From: Ligula intestinalis | Taxonomy: Eukaryota; Platyhelminthes; Cestoda; Diphyllobothriidea; Diphyllobothriidae | Assembly (NCBI GenBank): GCA_036362985.1 | Contig: JAYGXS010000007.1 | Coordinates: forward strand, 12,843,153 to 12,907,152 | Reading direction: 5' to 3' | DNA length: 64,000 bases | Shown here: positions 12,061-24,251 of the stretch, piece after piece | How positions within the stretch are numbered: the stretch's first letter is position 1 | Layout of the letters: each line of letters starts with the position of its first letter | Position numbers and translations under genes: made by a program | Notes under the pieces: generated by a model | The model's database searches: none | Told to the model about the DNA's origin: nothing | The model's input: only the letters and a program-made list of their open reading frames with translations

Positions 12061-12670
12061 GAGAAACTGGGAGATTACTCCGGACGCGAAAGGCCAAGCA
12101 TGCAGTGTTGGTGAGGAATAAAGATGCCAACTCCCAGGTTTCAGTTCACACGACGGGAGCCAGTCATATTTTCAAGTTTGACAAGGCCGAAATCCTCGCA
12201 AGAGGTGACAGCCGCGTGAGCCGTGAGCTGCTCGAGTCATGGTTCTCAGGCCCTCAGTCCATCAACAAGTGCAACTATACGGCCTTCCCATACGGTGTAC
12301 TGATAAATTTCCTGAGTAAGAGAATTAGTCACGCGGAAAGGGCCAGGCGCATCAGCAACTCTGAAGACAGCGGTCATGGTCGCGCAATTATCAAGCCCGC
12401 ACCCGGCGCGGACAAGAATATTATGGCAATTAATGAGCCATCGACGCACCAATTAAGACCTCAAGCGGTGGCTACAGGAACTGACAATCATAGTACGTAT
12501 GCAGATGACCGCTGCGAACTATAAATACCGTGCAACCTGTGCATGTATCACTTTTATCTGCGCATGCCTCAAAATTTTCTACGACAACCTATGATCAAGG
12601 ATTCCCGATGGAATCCCAAAGGTCAGGACAATAAAACTCTTGTTCCAATGGTCGTTTTTTCTCCTTATTT
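12061..12670 (+). pseudogene. PLE C-terminal region and 3' tail, plus half of the inverted pair
   Basis: An open frame from about 12105 to 12524 reads IFKFDKAEILARGDSRVSRE, then LLESWFSGPQSINKCN: the conserved region following the GIY-YIG endonuclease in PLEs, where it probably helps target-site cleavage. The catalytic half of GIY-YIG and the whole RT are missing. After the stop comes the 3' region shared with 7.3 and 11.9 kb copies (AATTATCAAGCCCGCACCCG, CAAGCGGTGGCTACAGGAAC), and then a tail with GGATTCCCGATGGAATCC at 12599-12616. Together with 11690-12060 it forms a tail-to-tail inverted duplication about 1 kb long. Confidence 0.75.
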
Positions 12671-14039
12671 TTTTTGATATTCGGTCGGATAGAAGATGTT
12701 CAAAGGTTAGGAGCGATTTATAGGTACACACGACAAGTTGCCGTAAATTGAATGTTTGTTTGCGTGTGGTAAATGCGCCCGTCTGGGAGCAGCGGTGTCT
12801 GGACAATTCAACCGTTCGGGCGCGTGCTAGCAGAGGTGTGTCAGTTTCGCGCTTAGGTCGGTTCGTCTGTGAGTGACTGTTCGGCTGTAGGGCGTGTAAT
12901 TGGTTGCGTCAAATACAGTGGTTTGGGGGTCTGATGGCAAGGTCACTGGCATACGCGGCTGTTTAGAGATGCATGCGTGACCATGACGCAGCTCAGCTCA
13001 AGTATATGAGCGCCGGCCTGCCTTGGTGGCGGTGACTGTCAGTCAAACGACCTGCCGCGGGCATCGAGACGTCAGAGGAGGAAGGCATCGGACCAGCTGC
13101 TATGCTATTCCGGCAAGAAATGGAAACAGGAACCGACCGTAATTCCAGGCAAATCGAAGTCAGACCTCATGTTAGGTTTAGGGTTAAGCTTAGGGTCGCA
13201 AGTAAGGTTTGGCTTAGTGTAGGGACATGATCATATTTAGTCTTCCCGTATTACGCAGTAAGCGTTCTTATTGGCATTGCGTAGAACCACGTAGAAAGTG
13301 CTTCAATTCATGTTATTTTGGTAAGAACTCACCATTTTCCCGGGTAAAACGGAAATGTCCCACTGCCTCTATTGAAGCATGCAAAGTGTTTTTATACAAA
13401 TAATATAAAAATGAATTAGCATAGCTTAATAGCCCTTTGCAATTGTATCCTTTATGCAACTTACGGTAAACTATGGTTAAAGAATTACTGTTTATAAAAG
13501 TGACAAATAAGGACGTAAGTAAGGGTGATTAATGTTTTTCCCAATGCGTTTTTCATAGGTAAATGCAGGTTTTGTGCTTTTGTATTGTTAAAAATGCAAC
13601 TGAATAAGATAAATGAGAGTTTGCTTGGTTTCGCTGATAGCCGCACCGAACGACTAAAACCACATGCGGAGGGGATGCTCAGTAACTAACATCTCGGACG
13701 GAATTAACAACAACTCATAAGGAGACCACGTTCAAGGTGTCCACTAGGTTTCGAGGAAGTGTCGGTGAACAACTTACGGTTTTCAGCGCTCTCAAAGCTC
13801 TTGAAAACTTTTACCCAAAAAATGAATTCCCGGAAGTGCTTTTAAATTCGCTGTCGCTTGAGATCACAATTCTATATCCAAACGCAAAATAAAACCTCAT
13901 CACCGGAAAAATTGAGTTGATGCTTCTTTCTTACTTTCCTTCGAAATCAATTTCTGTTCTCGGTACAGTCTAGGTCTACGGGCATAGACCGAAGTTTTAT
14001 TGTTAAAGTATGACCGGACTCCACCAGTCACTGCGGTAT

Positions 14040-15085
14040 AACCATGTATAAATTGATATTGTAATTTACCACATTGGCAAGAAAGGGGCTAACTTAAAGC
14101 ACAGAAATGGGCGGCAAAAGTAGCTTATGTAGTCCCCATCATTTATCCCTAGTCCCGGCAAAAGTCCTACGAAAACGGTGGTTATAGGGCTTAGGGGGTT
14201 GAAGAAATAAGATAGGCAGAGAAAAAAATTTTCAGAAGTAAGGTTAATCGAAAAAATGTAGTCGAAGTTGCTTCCCGCGGCAGCTGGAAGAAAGTTGTTC
14301 CGCATGTAATTTCAAGGTGTGCGCGGAGCTCCGCTCCGCGAGCTACACTAATCAAACTCCAGAACAGCGAGTTAGACTTCAGATAAGTTGAAGTAGACGA
14401 CCTCCTAGCCATCATTTTAATTTTTTGAGAAATTCAAGTTACCTACAATTTGATAATCGGGTTATCCGCAATACGTCAAACGATAAAACAGATTAGACAA
14501 ATCTACAGATATAAATCAAAAACACTTAAAAATACAATAAAATAAAACTGCATATAGCAGGTTTTAAAGGATATTTCCCTGTGTATCCTAATTCCCCACC
14601 CGCAAAACCCTATAAACACCGTTTTCTTAGGAAAGCGTGCTGGAAATAGGGAATAATGAGGGGGACTACATAGGCTTCTTTTTTCAAACAGAGTTTTGCC
14701 AGTATCCTGCCGCTGCTTGACACAACCGCAAGGGGTCCGGCTCATCGGTGAGTTGGCCAGCTTTCCATGTTTGTTTTCTGGTTGATATACCGGTTTTTAA
14801 AATGTTCAGCGTTTTAAATTTAATATATATGTATAGATGTATTCCGAAATAACCGGATCTATGCCGAGCACAGAAATTAATTTCTTAAACCAGTTAAACG
14901 CTGAACCTTCAAAACCTGTATATCAACCAGAAAGCACACAGAGAAAGCCGGGGGATCCACTGGTGAGCCAGACCGCTCACAGGTTTGTCAAGCAGCGGCA
15001 GGATACCGGTGAAAACCCCGTGATTGGGCTTTAAGCTAGAATCTATGCCGCCAGTATGGTAAATTACAACATGAATTGATACGGA
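14040..15085. mobile_element. foldback element, arms split by a nested insertion
   Basis: The outer arm TTGTAATTTACCACATTGGC (about 14059-14078) is inverted at 15051-15080 (GCCAGTATGGTAAATTACAA). The arm continues on the left after an inserted element at 14698-14815 (CCTGCCGCTGCTTGACACAA) and on the right at 14895-15030 (GTCAAGCAGCGGCAGGAT). The left arm is therefore interrupted by the element at 14115-14690. No coding capacity. Confidence 0.65.
14115..14690. mobile_element. ~575-bp TIR element (MITE-like), copy A
   Basis: Diverged terminal inverted repeats of roughly 80 bp: left AAAAGTAGCTTATGTAGTCC through ACGGTGGTTATAGGG, right CCCTATAAACACCG through GGGGGACTACATAGGCTTCT. The centre has a GC palindrome (CGCGGAGCTCCGCTCCGCG, about 14319-14339). 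No transposase. A second copy in opposite orientation lies at 27665-28236. Short ORFs inside are artefacts. Confidence 0.8.
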
Positions 15086-16329
15086 TTTTACTTTCTGCCG
15101 CGGAAACATACCATATTTTGTTGCTTCCGCGACTAAATTTATACCACAAGGTCGTAGTAGAAATGCTGCAATAGGCTCTAACCTGCAACTACTCTGCTCT
15201 CAAATGGCGCATCAAACCTTATCATATATAAAGGATTCAGTTGTCGCTTATCATGGCCTTTTTGCGATTTTGTGCGGAACACTTGCGTATGCCAGGTGTA
15301 TGGATGTTTTTCATAGCAAAGGATTGGCGCTCACTATTATTAGTGCTCCTGCGCGGTGTTTAATCCCACATCTTTACAAATATTGATTTTGAAAGAGAAA
15401 ATTTATATTATTTAAACCTGTATTACTCACAGATCGCTCCATGTGCCTAAGGTTGAACAGAAAACCTTTCAGCCGAACGAATTTTTTTAATAACTATTTC
15501 CCGGTTGGACTTACTACTCACTTATAGAACAAAACTCATTGATGTACAGTTGGTCGGTGACAATAAAGTACCTGAGATATCATTAACTTCTTTCTTAATT
15601 TCTTAAAATGTATTCTTCGGCGAAATTACTAAAACGATATTCTGCATGCCTAAAGGATATTTCCTCTAGCAAAAAAGTTAATTTCTAAACTGGGCAGCAT
15701 TAAAAAGATGATCTTAGAGAGATCGTGTGGATCTTCCTCATCAAATTTTGTGATTTACTGCCCTCCCTGCACTTTAAGTTTATCAGACGATAGGCAGTGT
15801 GCAAAATTTGATGATTATCAGTGCTCAAGGTTACCAACGTCAGTGGGGGGGGAAGACTTTTCAGCTAAACAAAGCGTCTTCACTTCCGCTTCCCGTCAGC
15901 CTAACGTAGGCCTCTCCTACATTCTCCTTTTTAAAAGTCTTTGTCTTTTGTGCTGAATTTTGCACTTGAAACGCAATATGCTTAAGGGATGCACTTTTGT
16001 GTTAGACTTCCTCCTTAGCACGCTCGTTGTCAGCCAAAATTGCATGCAGACCCTGCACTTTCATCGATGTAGTTTGGTCAAGCACTGTGTTGCTTTAGAC
16101 GTCACTTAGTTATTGGTTTTGCAATAAGCGGGTCGTATGGCAATATATGGCCTCCCCCTTGCCGAAACATCGCACAAGCGGAGACTTTTACAGAAACAAA
16201 TGAGAGGATTAACAATACGCAGCAAATCCTAGTTATATCACCTGAACTTTTGAATGATTTAAATAATTCGGAATCTTATCCCCCGCCCTGCAAGAAGTAG
16301 CCAATAGGATGCCACACAAATGACTATAT

Positions 16330-16960
16330 ACCTTATAAGGACACGAAATGCCTAAGGGCCGTCTGGAAAGTTTGGGATTGCTTCATCCACAACGCCTCTT
16401 TTACCATCACTACGATATGAAAGGTGGCCTTCTCCCAAATTGCAGGGAGGGGACACACGAACTCACATCCTACCAACCAACGTTGGCTCTGAGACAACCC
16501 ATCGAGATAAATGACTGCAATCAAAAAGTGATGATATCACAAGGATGCTGGATCAGTAGCCGAGACCGCTGGAATATGAACGTTAATCATCTGATGTTTT
16601 AGAGTCCGACTGGAATACGGTTCGAAATTCACGCCTAAGAACTTGCAATACTGATAAGGATGGAACCACTATGCTACTGCACACCTATCACAATAAACGG
16701 CTCCCATCTCATAGAGGATGACTGTCCTCCGGTATGATAATTGTTTGCTGGCCGGTGTTCGAGTCGGTACATGCTGAAAGTGCCAACGCCAGTTCGTTAA
16801 TGGCCGAGCAATCGACCCATCATCACACAACACTGAGCTTGAAGATGTCGGCCAACCAAAGGAAAAAAAATCCCAAGTGAGGCGGAGAGCCGTTAATTGC
16901 CTTCTCATGCCACTTGGAGTATGAGTCGCGTACAGGCCGGAGTCAGTCATAAGGCATCAG
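16330..16960 (+). repeat. PLE-associated untranslated unit, copy 1
   Basis: Shares an ordered series of blocks with 18050-18655 (for example GAGACCGCTGGAATATGAAC versus GAGATCGCTGGAATGGAGCG, and GAGGCGGAGAGCCGTTAATT versus GAGGCGGGGAGCCGTTAATT). It precedes the GIY-YIG fragment at 16964, so it is part of the upstream region of a partial tandem PLE. Confidence 0.6.
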
Positions 16961-17450
16961 ATAATGAAACCAAAGGACTCACTGCCACGGCAAGAAACAT
17001 CTGGAGTCGTCTATAGTGTTTGGTACAATTCCAAATCAAGCAGCTACGTTGGAGAACCTGGCAGACTTCTCGAGACACGAATTGCTAAACACATAGCGGC
17101 AGTGCGGCGAAATGATGCAGATTATGAAGTTGTGGCTCATTGGGCGAGACCCGGCCACGCATTCAAATTATGAGGCCGAGATTCTATCCAGAGATGACAA
17201 TCGTGTGAGCCGAGAATTACTTGCGTCATGCTTCACGGGCCACCAGTCCATAAACAAGTTCAACTACTTGCCCAATCCATATTCGGTGCTGAGGCTTAAT
17301 TTGGCCAAAGCAATTTGTCCCTTGGAAAACGCACAGGCCACCGCGTCGTCTAAGGCCAACACTAGAGAACCAAATGGCCGACCAATTGTCACGTCCAGGA
17401 CCACCCCGCGGGACGAATTTTCAGCAAGTCAGGGCACGCATATCGGTAAT
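16961..17450 (+). pseudogene. PLE GIY-YIG endonuclease fragment, frameshifted
   Basis: The first frame (16964-17173) reads PRQETSGVVYSVWYNSKSSS and YVGEPGRLLETRIAKHIAAV, which is the GIY-YIG core (GVVY...YVGE.GR) with the normally following RRND.....VVAHWARPGHAFKL. A one-base frameshift near 17160 moves the continuation into another frame (YEAEILSRDDNRVSRELLAS, then FTGHQSINKFNYLPNPYSVL), the C-terminal signature. RT is absent. The enzyme would nick target DNA in an intact element; this copy is inactive. Confidence 0.8.
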
Positions 17451-17579
17451 TAGGCAATCTAAATACAAGAGGGCAGTTACCGTTAATTGTCATCATTTGT
17501 CATGCGTGTGTAGTAATGACTCCGTACTAAAAATACTCCAACTTCCGGTGCATATGTTAATCGCCCCTTCTTCTGCTTT

Positions 17580-17650
17580 CTGCTCATGTCTCTGATGAAG
17601 AATCCGCAGAGGATGTCGAAACATCAGGCGAAAAAAAGTGTTGTCCCAGC
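17580..17650 (+). ncRNA. hammerhead-like core in PLE tail
   Basis: CTGATGA at about 17590, then a stem-loop made of AATCC/GGAT, then GAAACATCAGG and an A-rich AAAAAAAGTGTTGTCCC end. This is the order CUGANGA, stem II, GAAA required for the hammerhead fold. Stem III would be very short (ACAU), so any activity would probably need a dimer. Confidence 0.45.
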
Positions 17651-17869
17651 GATTGAATCTTCCTCACAGCAGGTTCGCTTGCTTTGGCAATTTATACCGT
17701 AACATAGCGGCCATACACATAAATTATTGCAATTTCTTATGCGTGATTTCGTCCCATCTGATTCTGCCTCTAGTAATGGGTTCGAGTAAGTATCTCAAAC
17801 GTCAGACGGGTATAGATCTTGTTCCTGTGATGTCCTTAATTGCTTTCTGCAGCACAGGATATCGCTTGT

Positions 17870-18150
17870 AACAACAATCTGGGAAGTTCTTGACAACTAA
17901 CACAGCACCAATTTTGGCAAAGAGTTTACGGGACGCGCATGGGAAAGTCTCGCAGCCGTTATCTTGCTATCAGCTAAGCGCCGGTGTGGGGCGGTTTCCG
18001 AGCAGTCTGTAGACGGCAACAAGAAATATTTTTTTCATTACACAAAGGAGACCAGAAACCTGATGGGCAGGTATGGGAAATTTGAAAAACAACAGCAACG
18101 TATGTCGATGGACTTTGTTTTCCCTCAATGTGCAGGGAGGAACGTCGCAA
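17870..18150 (+). repeat. PLE-associated unit, first of two direct copies
   Basis: CTTGACAACTAACACAGCACCAA through CCCTCAATGTGC is repeated in direct orientation at 18838-19105 with divergence. With 17580-17650/18700-18770 (tails) it defines a partial tandem of about 1.0-1.1 kb, typical of PLEs whose copies are joined head to tail. Confidence 0.65.
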
Positions 18151-19110
18151 ATTAAAATCCTACTTATCTGAGTTTCCTCTAAGCCAACCCATCTAGACGT
18201 GTAACTGCAATCAGAAAAAAATATGATGTTACGGGGTGATTGAACAGTATCCGAGATCGCTGGAATGGAGCGTTACTTGCCTAACGTTTTGGAGTCATGG
18301 TTGAACACATCATCAGAAAAAGCAGCAAACAGGAGGAAATGCACACACTAGAAGTCACAGTATTTAGAGGATACAGTTGCTATGCTACCGCACACCTACC
18401 ACAATCAACGACTCCAACTTCATAGGGTATGATTATTCTCTGGTACGATACTTGTTCGAGTCGATAAACGCTGAAAGTGCTAACGCCCATGTTGGTGATA
18501 GCCGAGCAATCACTACGTTAACACCAAACACTTATATCTGCGATAATGGACTCGAACGTCGGTCAACAAGCAGTAATCGTTCCAAGGGACAAACACCCGC
18601 AATGAGGCGGGGAGCCGTTAATTGTTATAGATATGCCGTATCATAGTAACCATATTCACTAAGTACCACAACTTCATACATATGCATATCCTCCTACTTG
18701 CTACTGTTTCTGACGATTAATTTGACCAAGGATTTGAAACGTCGGACGAATTTAGTTCTTGTTTCTGTGATCTCGTCCACTTTTCTTGAACTGCTTTCTG
18801 GGATGCGCAATGCTGCTTGTAACAGCAACTCTAAAAGCTCTTGACAACTCACACAACACCAATTTTTGGCAAACAGTTGAACCCATTTACGGGACGCACA
18901 TGAAGGAGTGTCACAGCCATCACCTTGCTATCGGCTAAGTGTTGGTGTGGGGGTGGGGTTTCTGAACCGTCTTTACGTGGAACCTGGATAAAAGTACGCA
19001 TTGAAACATGACATTTGAGAGGTCAGAACACTTCTGGAGAGGCATCGGAGATTTGAAAAAGACAACAGCCTATGTCGACTGCATTTGTTTACCCTCAATT
19101 TGTACCTCAA
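18150..19110 (+). mobile_element. second unit of the partial PLE tandem
   Basis: 18150-18655 repeats 16480-16960; the GIY-YIG region found in unit 1 is missing here; 18700-18770 is a degraded tail (CTGACGATTAATTTGACCAA then GAAACGTCGGACGA); 18838-19105 repeats 17870-18145. No open reading frame. Confidence 0.6.
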
Positions 19111-19794
19111 CCCTTTTAATCTGTTCACAAACAAAGGACGCCGTTTAAGACCTTACCGAGCATTCTAATCTGTTCGCGTAGGCATTAAATGCTGGGCTGC
19201 CTCTCCCAAACCCGCTGTCCAGCAGCCCAATTATGCAACGCAATTCCTTAGCCATTCGGAGTAGCTAAACTAACCTAGGCTACGATAACACCGTTTGTTT
19301 GCAAAATAAAATGAATGCTCCCGCAGTACTTCCCATTGCACTATGAAGCTTTTACGAATGTTCTGTTCCAAACTTCCGAGGTCAAAATAGCACCCGAGTT
19401 CAGGCTTGTGAATAAATCATAACAGATAAGTTCATTCTTCGTAGACATTAAATGCACCCGATCACCACCGACCGATTTGTTGTAAAGCCCCCGAGTGACA
19501 TCAACAAGCTCAGGCAATTCGACTCCAGGGTCCAGGGTGACTGATAATGGCCCACCTCTCTTACATTTCTCTTTTAATGTGTGTTTTCTTAATCGGGGGC
19601 TCATTCCACGTCTATTTGCATTTCAAACAACCGTGAGAGGAATTAAGCGGGAGAGAAGAGTGGCTCTTTCAGTGCCAAATACATTTACTGGTCCATTTCG
19701 TTTGATCTCTAGGTGAGGGTCAGCAAATCATAGGTTTCCAAAACAAAACTGACACTGTTCTCTAACAGAACTACATTATTATCAAAGACTAGGG

Positions 19795-20200
19795 GACTAG
19801 AATCGCAATTTCTGGCTTATTGACCGTCATCAGCCAGCCATAGGCAATCCCAGGGGTGGCGATCCCAGTGATGGCGGTCCCCGTGCCTTGAATCTGCGAC
19901 CTTGTTAGTAAGAGGTCCCCTACTAACCACTGTGCAATGGCTCGTTGGCTCACCGGTTTCGATCGGGAATATACAAAATGGCATATAGGCACTGCCCGAT
20001 TGGTTACAGAACTCGTTTGTTCCGCTGTGCCTTGGGGTGCGCTCTCGTGCCTCACCAGCAGCGGCTAGCATATTTAGACAGCAATACTTTACCGACAAAG
20101 AATTGTCGGTTCTGGTTAAGTAGCCGTCATCAGCCAGTCACATCCGACCCTATGTGGTGCCCCACCCGAGGTTGGAGTGAGCAATCTTGTTAGTTGGAAG
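19795..20200. repeat. SINE S1, one fuller copy plus a partial one
   Basis: Blocks in order: ATTTCTGGCTTATTGACCGT, CATCAGCCAGCCATA, a tRNA-like middle (ACCACTGTGCAATGGCTCGT), CACCGGTTTCGATCGGGAAT, GTGCCTTGGGGTGCGCTCTC. A second start (GGTTAAGTAGCCGTCATCAG) follows at 20115. The same order of blocks occurs at 23.0 and 49.9 kb. Confidence 0.6.
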
Positions 20201-21971
20201 TCAATAGCAAAGCCATGGGCACAACGGGACGATTGATTTCCCTAAACGATCGGTGAGCACTTGCCTACCACTTTTATCGAACTTTTTTGTGCTATTGCCA
20301 CCTAAATTAGAGAGGTGACCTTCTGTGCTCAGAACATTGAAAGTGAAAACAACGGCGTGTAAGGTATGTGTAGATGTATTGTCCAGCTTTTTTAGCCACT
20401 GCGTCTGCACTCATTTCTGGTAGTTTTCAAATTATCCTGCCATGGGAGAAGACAGTGTTAGAGAAAAGTGAGTGTGGTAGATGCAACGCAAGTCAACCTT
20501 GCTGTTACCCACGCCAATCGTAAGTCACCAGTGTTTCACTCACCTGGCTGGACACACAACAGATGAATTCGTTGAAAAATGAAGGCATAGCCTTCGAAAA
20601 TCATGGCAATGAATTTGATCTATGATCGCGAGGGAGGGAGAGGAGTAAGAGCATTCTAATTGGGCAGTGGTAGGCTCCACGTAGGGCGGTCTAACGTCAT
20701 CGTAACTGCACTTACTACGTTTTGAACACTTATCAGAAGCACTGGTTGATGAGAGCGGCAAAGCATGTCCCGCGGGCGTTAGATGATGAGCCGTAGGCGG
20801 CAAAAAATCGATATATACCTATTACTAATGCAAAAGGAATGTAGAACGAAGAGCTATGGCTAACGACTTTTGGGGGGGGGGATAATGGTGCCTAGAACAA
20901 ACAGAGGGGCTTTGTTCCGTAGACCTCTGTACTACGTATCGAAATCCGTACCAAAAGTAGGACATAAAGTAAAATAGTTTCAAAAGGCGTTTCCTGTGCC
21001 TTTAATTGATGGATTCGGTTTGAGGCACAAACTGGAAAAGTTCAGCATGACTGACACAGATTTGCGTAACCCTTTTCAGTTTATTTTATAAAGGTAATCC
21101 GGGAGATTATACGCCTCATGCGAGAACACGGTCAGACCACCAGAGGGGTTAAAACGTAAAATACTTTTGAAGTGCTTGGCACAGCAGGAAGTGTGAAAAA
21201 CTCTCTGCACCAATAGCGGGCTTCTATCTGTGGTGTCATAACAGTGGCTTCTGCGTCTCACTAAAGCCGTGTAAAAGTGGACCCTCCAATGGTTGCGAGC
21301 GCCTGAACCGCAGTGACTAAAAGCAGATTAGCGTAATGAACAGTTCTCAACAGTACGTTCGCTTCATGGGGCACCCCACTTAAATGGGTGCAACTCTCAG
21401 CTTTTCTATTAGAAGGTCCATTGAAAAAGAGAAGATGATTTGCATCTTACGAAGTTATACCAAAAAACTTCATTTTGTAGTCCAGAACTTAAGAATGTAC
21501 TAAAAAGTGTACCGGTGTGTGGAAGGCTGACTGAATTCTACGTTATAGCCAAATAAACGGTCTGGTATTTTTCAAAAAATGTTCAAGCATGAAAATAACC
21601 TCAACAGCCGTTCATGGCAGGAACTGCTACAATCTCTTGGTACACTTAACTTGGAAGGTAGTCAGCTGACGGAATAAATGTTATCTTGTAGTCAGCCCAG
21701 TATGTGGTTTAGTGCCATGTTCGACTGACGGACTGAGAGGTAGGGTGCAATGGGTCTTTCTTAACGTGGCCTAAGTGGCGCTCCCACGTCTCGGGATCCG
21801 AGCCAGGTGCGGCAGCACGCCTAAAGGCGACTCCGACCACGCCAGCCGCCTGTGCCCTCTCACTTCTCCGGTCTTCTAAGCTTAGTCATGACACCGGGCC
21901 TAGGTATGGGGGAGGGGAAGAGAGTGCGATAATTGCCAATAGCGGAGAATATACGATTTCCAGGCAGCAGT

Positions 21972-22202
21972 TCCGAAGAAGAAGATACGATCACTGGAAC
22001 AAGGACTTTATTTTCCTGACGTTTCGGATTCCGTCGGGAATCCTTAGTCATAGGTTATCGTAAACAGATCTGAGACCCCTTATCTGCGCATGCACCAGAC
22101 CTTTTTACGATTACCTATGAGTAAGGATTCCCGACTGAATCCGAAACGTCAGGAAAATAGAGTCCTTGTTCCAGTGATCGCATCTTTTTCTACGGAATTG
22201 CG
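21972..22202. mobile_element. inverted pair of PLE tails
   Basis: The left half (to about 22078) is a minus-strand tail, the right half (from about 22082) a plus-strand tail. Each has GGATTCC(N4-5)GAATCC, GAAACGTCAGG, an AATAAAG/AATAGAG stretch and a CTTGTTCCAGTGATCG end. No body between them: only the two tails are left. Confidence 0.8.
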
Positions 22203-22984
22203 ATAACTACAGCACTATAATCTGGTTCGTGCGCCACTGCGATATGGGTAAACATCATCGGTCGAATTGACATTTGAAGTAAGTAATGCGGTACTGTTCT
22301 TGTCACTGTATTACCTCCATAATGAACAGATAATACTCAACACTATAGGCCACACACGCGTCCAGAATTAGTTATGGGCTGATGCTGACTGTGTGCTGGC
22401 CAATAACCGCATCCCGTGAGTCATTCCAGCCGTTTTTTATTCCGACCTGATGTGGATGCCAGCTAAACAGTACAACAGGAGACAGGTGTCACACACAACA
22501 ACCACCTACACCCCATGGAATTATAGAAATTGCTACCGGCAGTCTCTTAGCGCAGGAGAGGCACTGCATATTTGCGCCTGTGTGGACGCGGACAAAGCGA
22601 ACACTAGTCGGGGCTGCAAGTGTAACGTTCGTTGTTCGCAAGGCACGCTTGCCAGTCCGCACGAGTTGTCATGTTGCTCCAGGCAGGCAAGAGGCCAAAC
22701 TGCTGGAAGCAAACTCAGTTCGCTTATTGGTCCTTACCGAAAATGTGTAAATGGGGCCGCCGTCCAAGCATACTCAGCATAATATTTCGATATGTAAGAA
22801 AAATAAACAGGTGCTTATCTCACAGGTAGCAGCATATAGTCTCTGCATCTTTTTTATGCTTACTTAATCCCCTCCCATTTCTTATCGCTGAGTACCCGTC
22901 ATGACTCCTTCATTTGCAAACATTTGAATTGACATTTGACAAAGGCTAAGGCGTAAGTCTATAGTTTTATGATTAGGGTAAGTA

Positions 22985-23200
22985 AAGACTATTGTCGGCA
23001 AAAAGAGGGGAGACTGGAATGGCCATTTCTGGCCTTTAAGCCGTCGTCAGCCAGCCATACCGAAATGCAGGTGGTGCCCACTTGAGCTTCAAATGAGTGA
23101 CCTTTGTATCATAGTTAAATGCCCCAACCGCTGAGCCACGAGCTCGTTGTCTAACCGGTTTTGCTCAGGGGATATTGAAACTCGTTGATGAATGTTCACC
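22985..23200. repeat. SINE S1 copy
   Basis: GGCCATTTCTGGCCTTTAAG, CATCAGCCAGCCATA, a degenerate tRNA-like part (CCCAACCGCTGAGCCACGAG) and TCTAACCGGTTTTG follow each other as in the 19.8 and 49.9 kb copies. Confidence 0.6.
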
Positions 23201-24179
23201 TGATGGCTAATGTAAAGTGAGTGCTAAGGATAGAATTAATGGTTGAAAGTTTAGGTGACAGTTAGAATATAAGGCTGTGGTTACGACTAGCATAGGAGGT
23301 TAAAAGTGGTGTTCGGGGTTGAGCGTCAGACCTTAAACAGTGTTTAGATTTAGGGGATTAGACTTCCAGCATTGTCACTTTCATTGATTTTTAGTATCAA
23401 ACGATGGGAGAGTCGGATTTGAGTTTATGTTCTTCTTTCTTGAAACTTAAAATGGATTCTTCATCATGGACTGGGACAATTCATCCCGAACTATAAAGCC
23501 CCTACCTTTACCTTCCACTTTTTCCAGTCGGTTTATATCTTCCAAGTTCCACTATTTCAAAGTTCACCATTGCTTTTTGGGCTTTATTCGTTAAATCAAA
23601 GAAGCTAATAGCATACCTTTTTAAAATTTTTGTTTCCTGAAAGCAGTTATATGTATTCTATCCATAAAAACTCCACCACAATGGAGCCTTGGGGAGTGAA
23701 AAACCCCATCTACGGGCATTTCAGGAAACGAGCGATTCATCTGCAGAAGTGTGTTTCGATTGACGAGCTTCAGCACAGTTAACGAGTTGTCAGTGCGTGT
23801 CCGCCGTTAAGTCTTGATCCCAGGGCATGGCCCTCGGTCATCAGCAGCCAATCAGTGAACTGATGCAGTTTGATTGGTTACGCTTTGCAAGACGAGCGTT
23901 CCTTATTGGCTGGAATAAGTTACACAGAAATATGTGACCATACCTCTGGTTTTCATATTTTCCCTTCCATTTAGAGCTCTGAATTTCCGTTACTTCAAAT
24001 TGCGCAGTTGCACTTTACGTTTTATCGGTGTACTCAAACAAACCAATGGCGCACATTCCATTTTCAACTTTGGCTTCTCGATTACAGCTACATTTATACC
24101 CCTAAAAACTTCATTTACACCATTCCCTATTTAACGCGACTTTGCCTCTCGTTTTCGTAACAGAACTGCATATTTAACT

Positions 24180-24251
24180 GTCAAACACTGTACAATCTGT
24201 TTGCTAGTTAAGACAGTCAAACACTGTACAATCTGTTTGCTAGTTAAGACA
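24180..24251. repeat. perfect 36-bp tandem duplication
   Basis: The unit starting GTCAAACACTGTACAATCTG occurs twice, 24180-24215 and 24216-24251, without a mismatch, implying a recent slippage or duplication event. No coding role visible. Confidence 0.95.
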
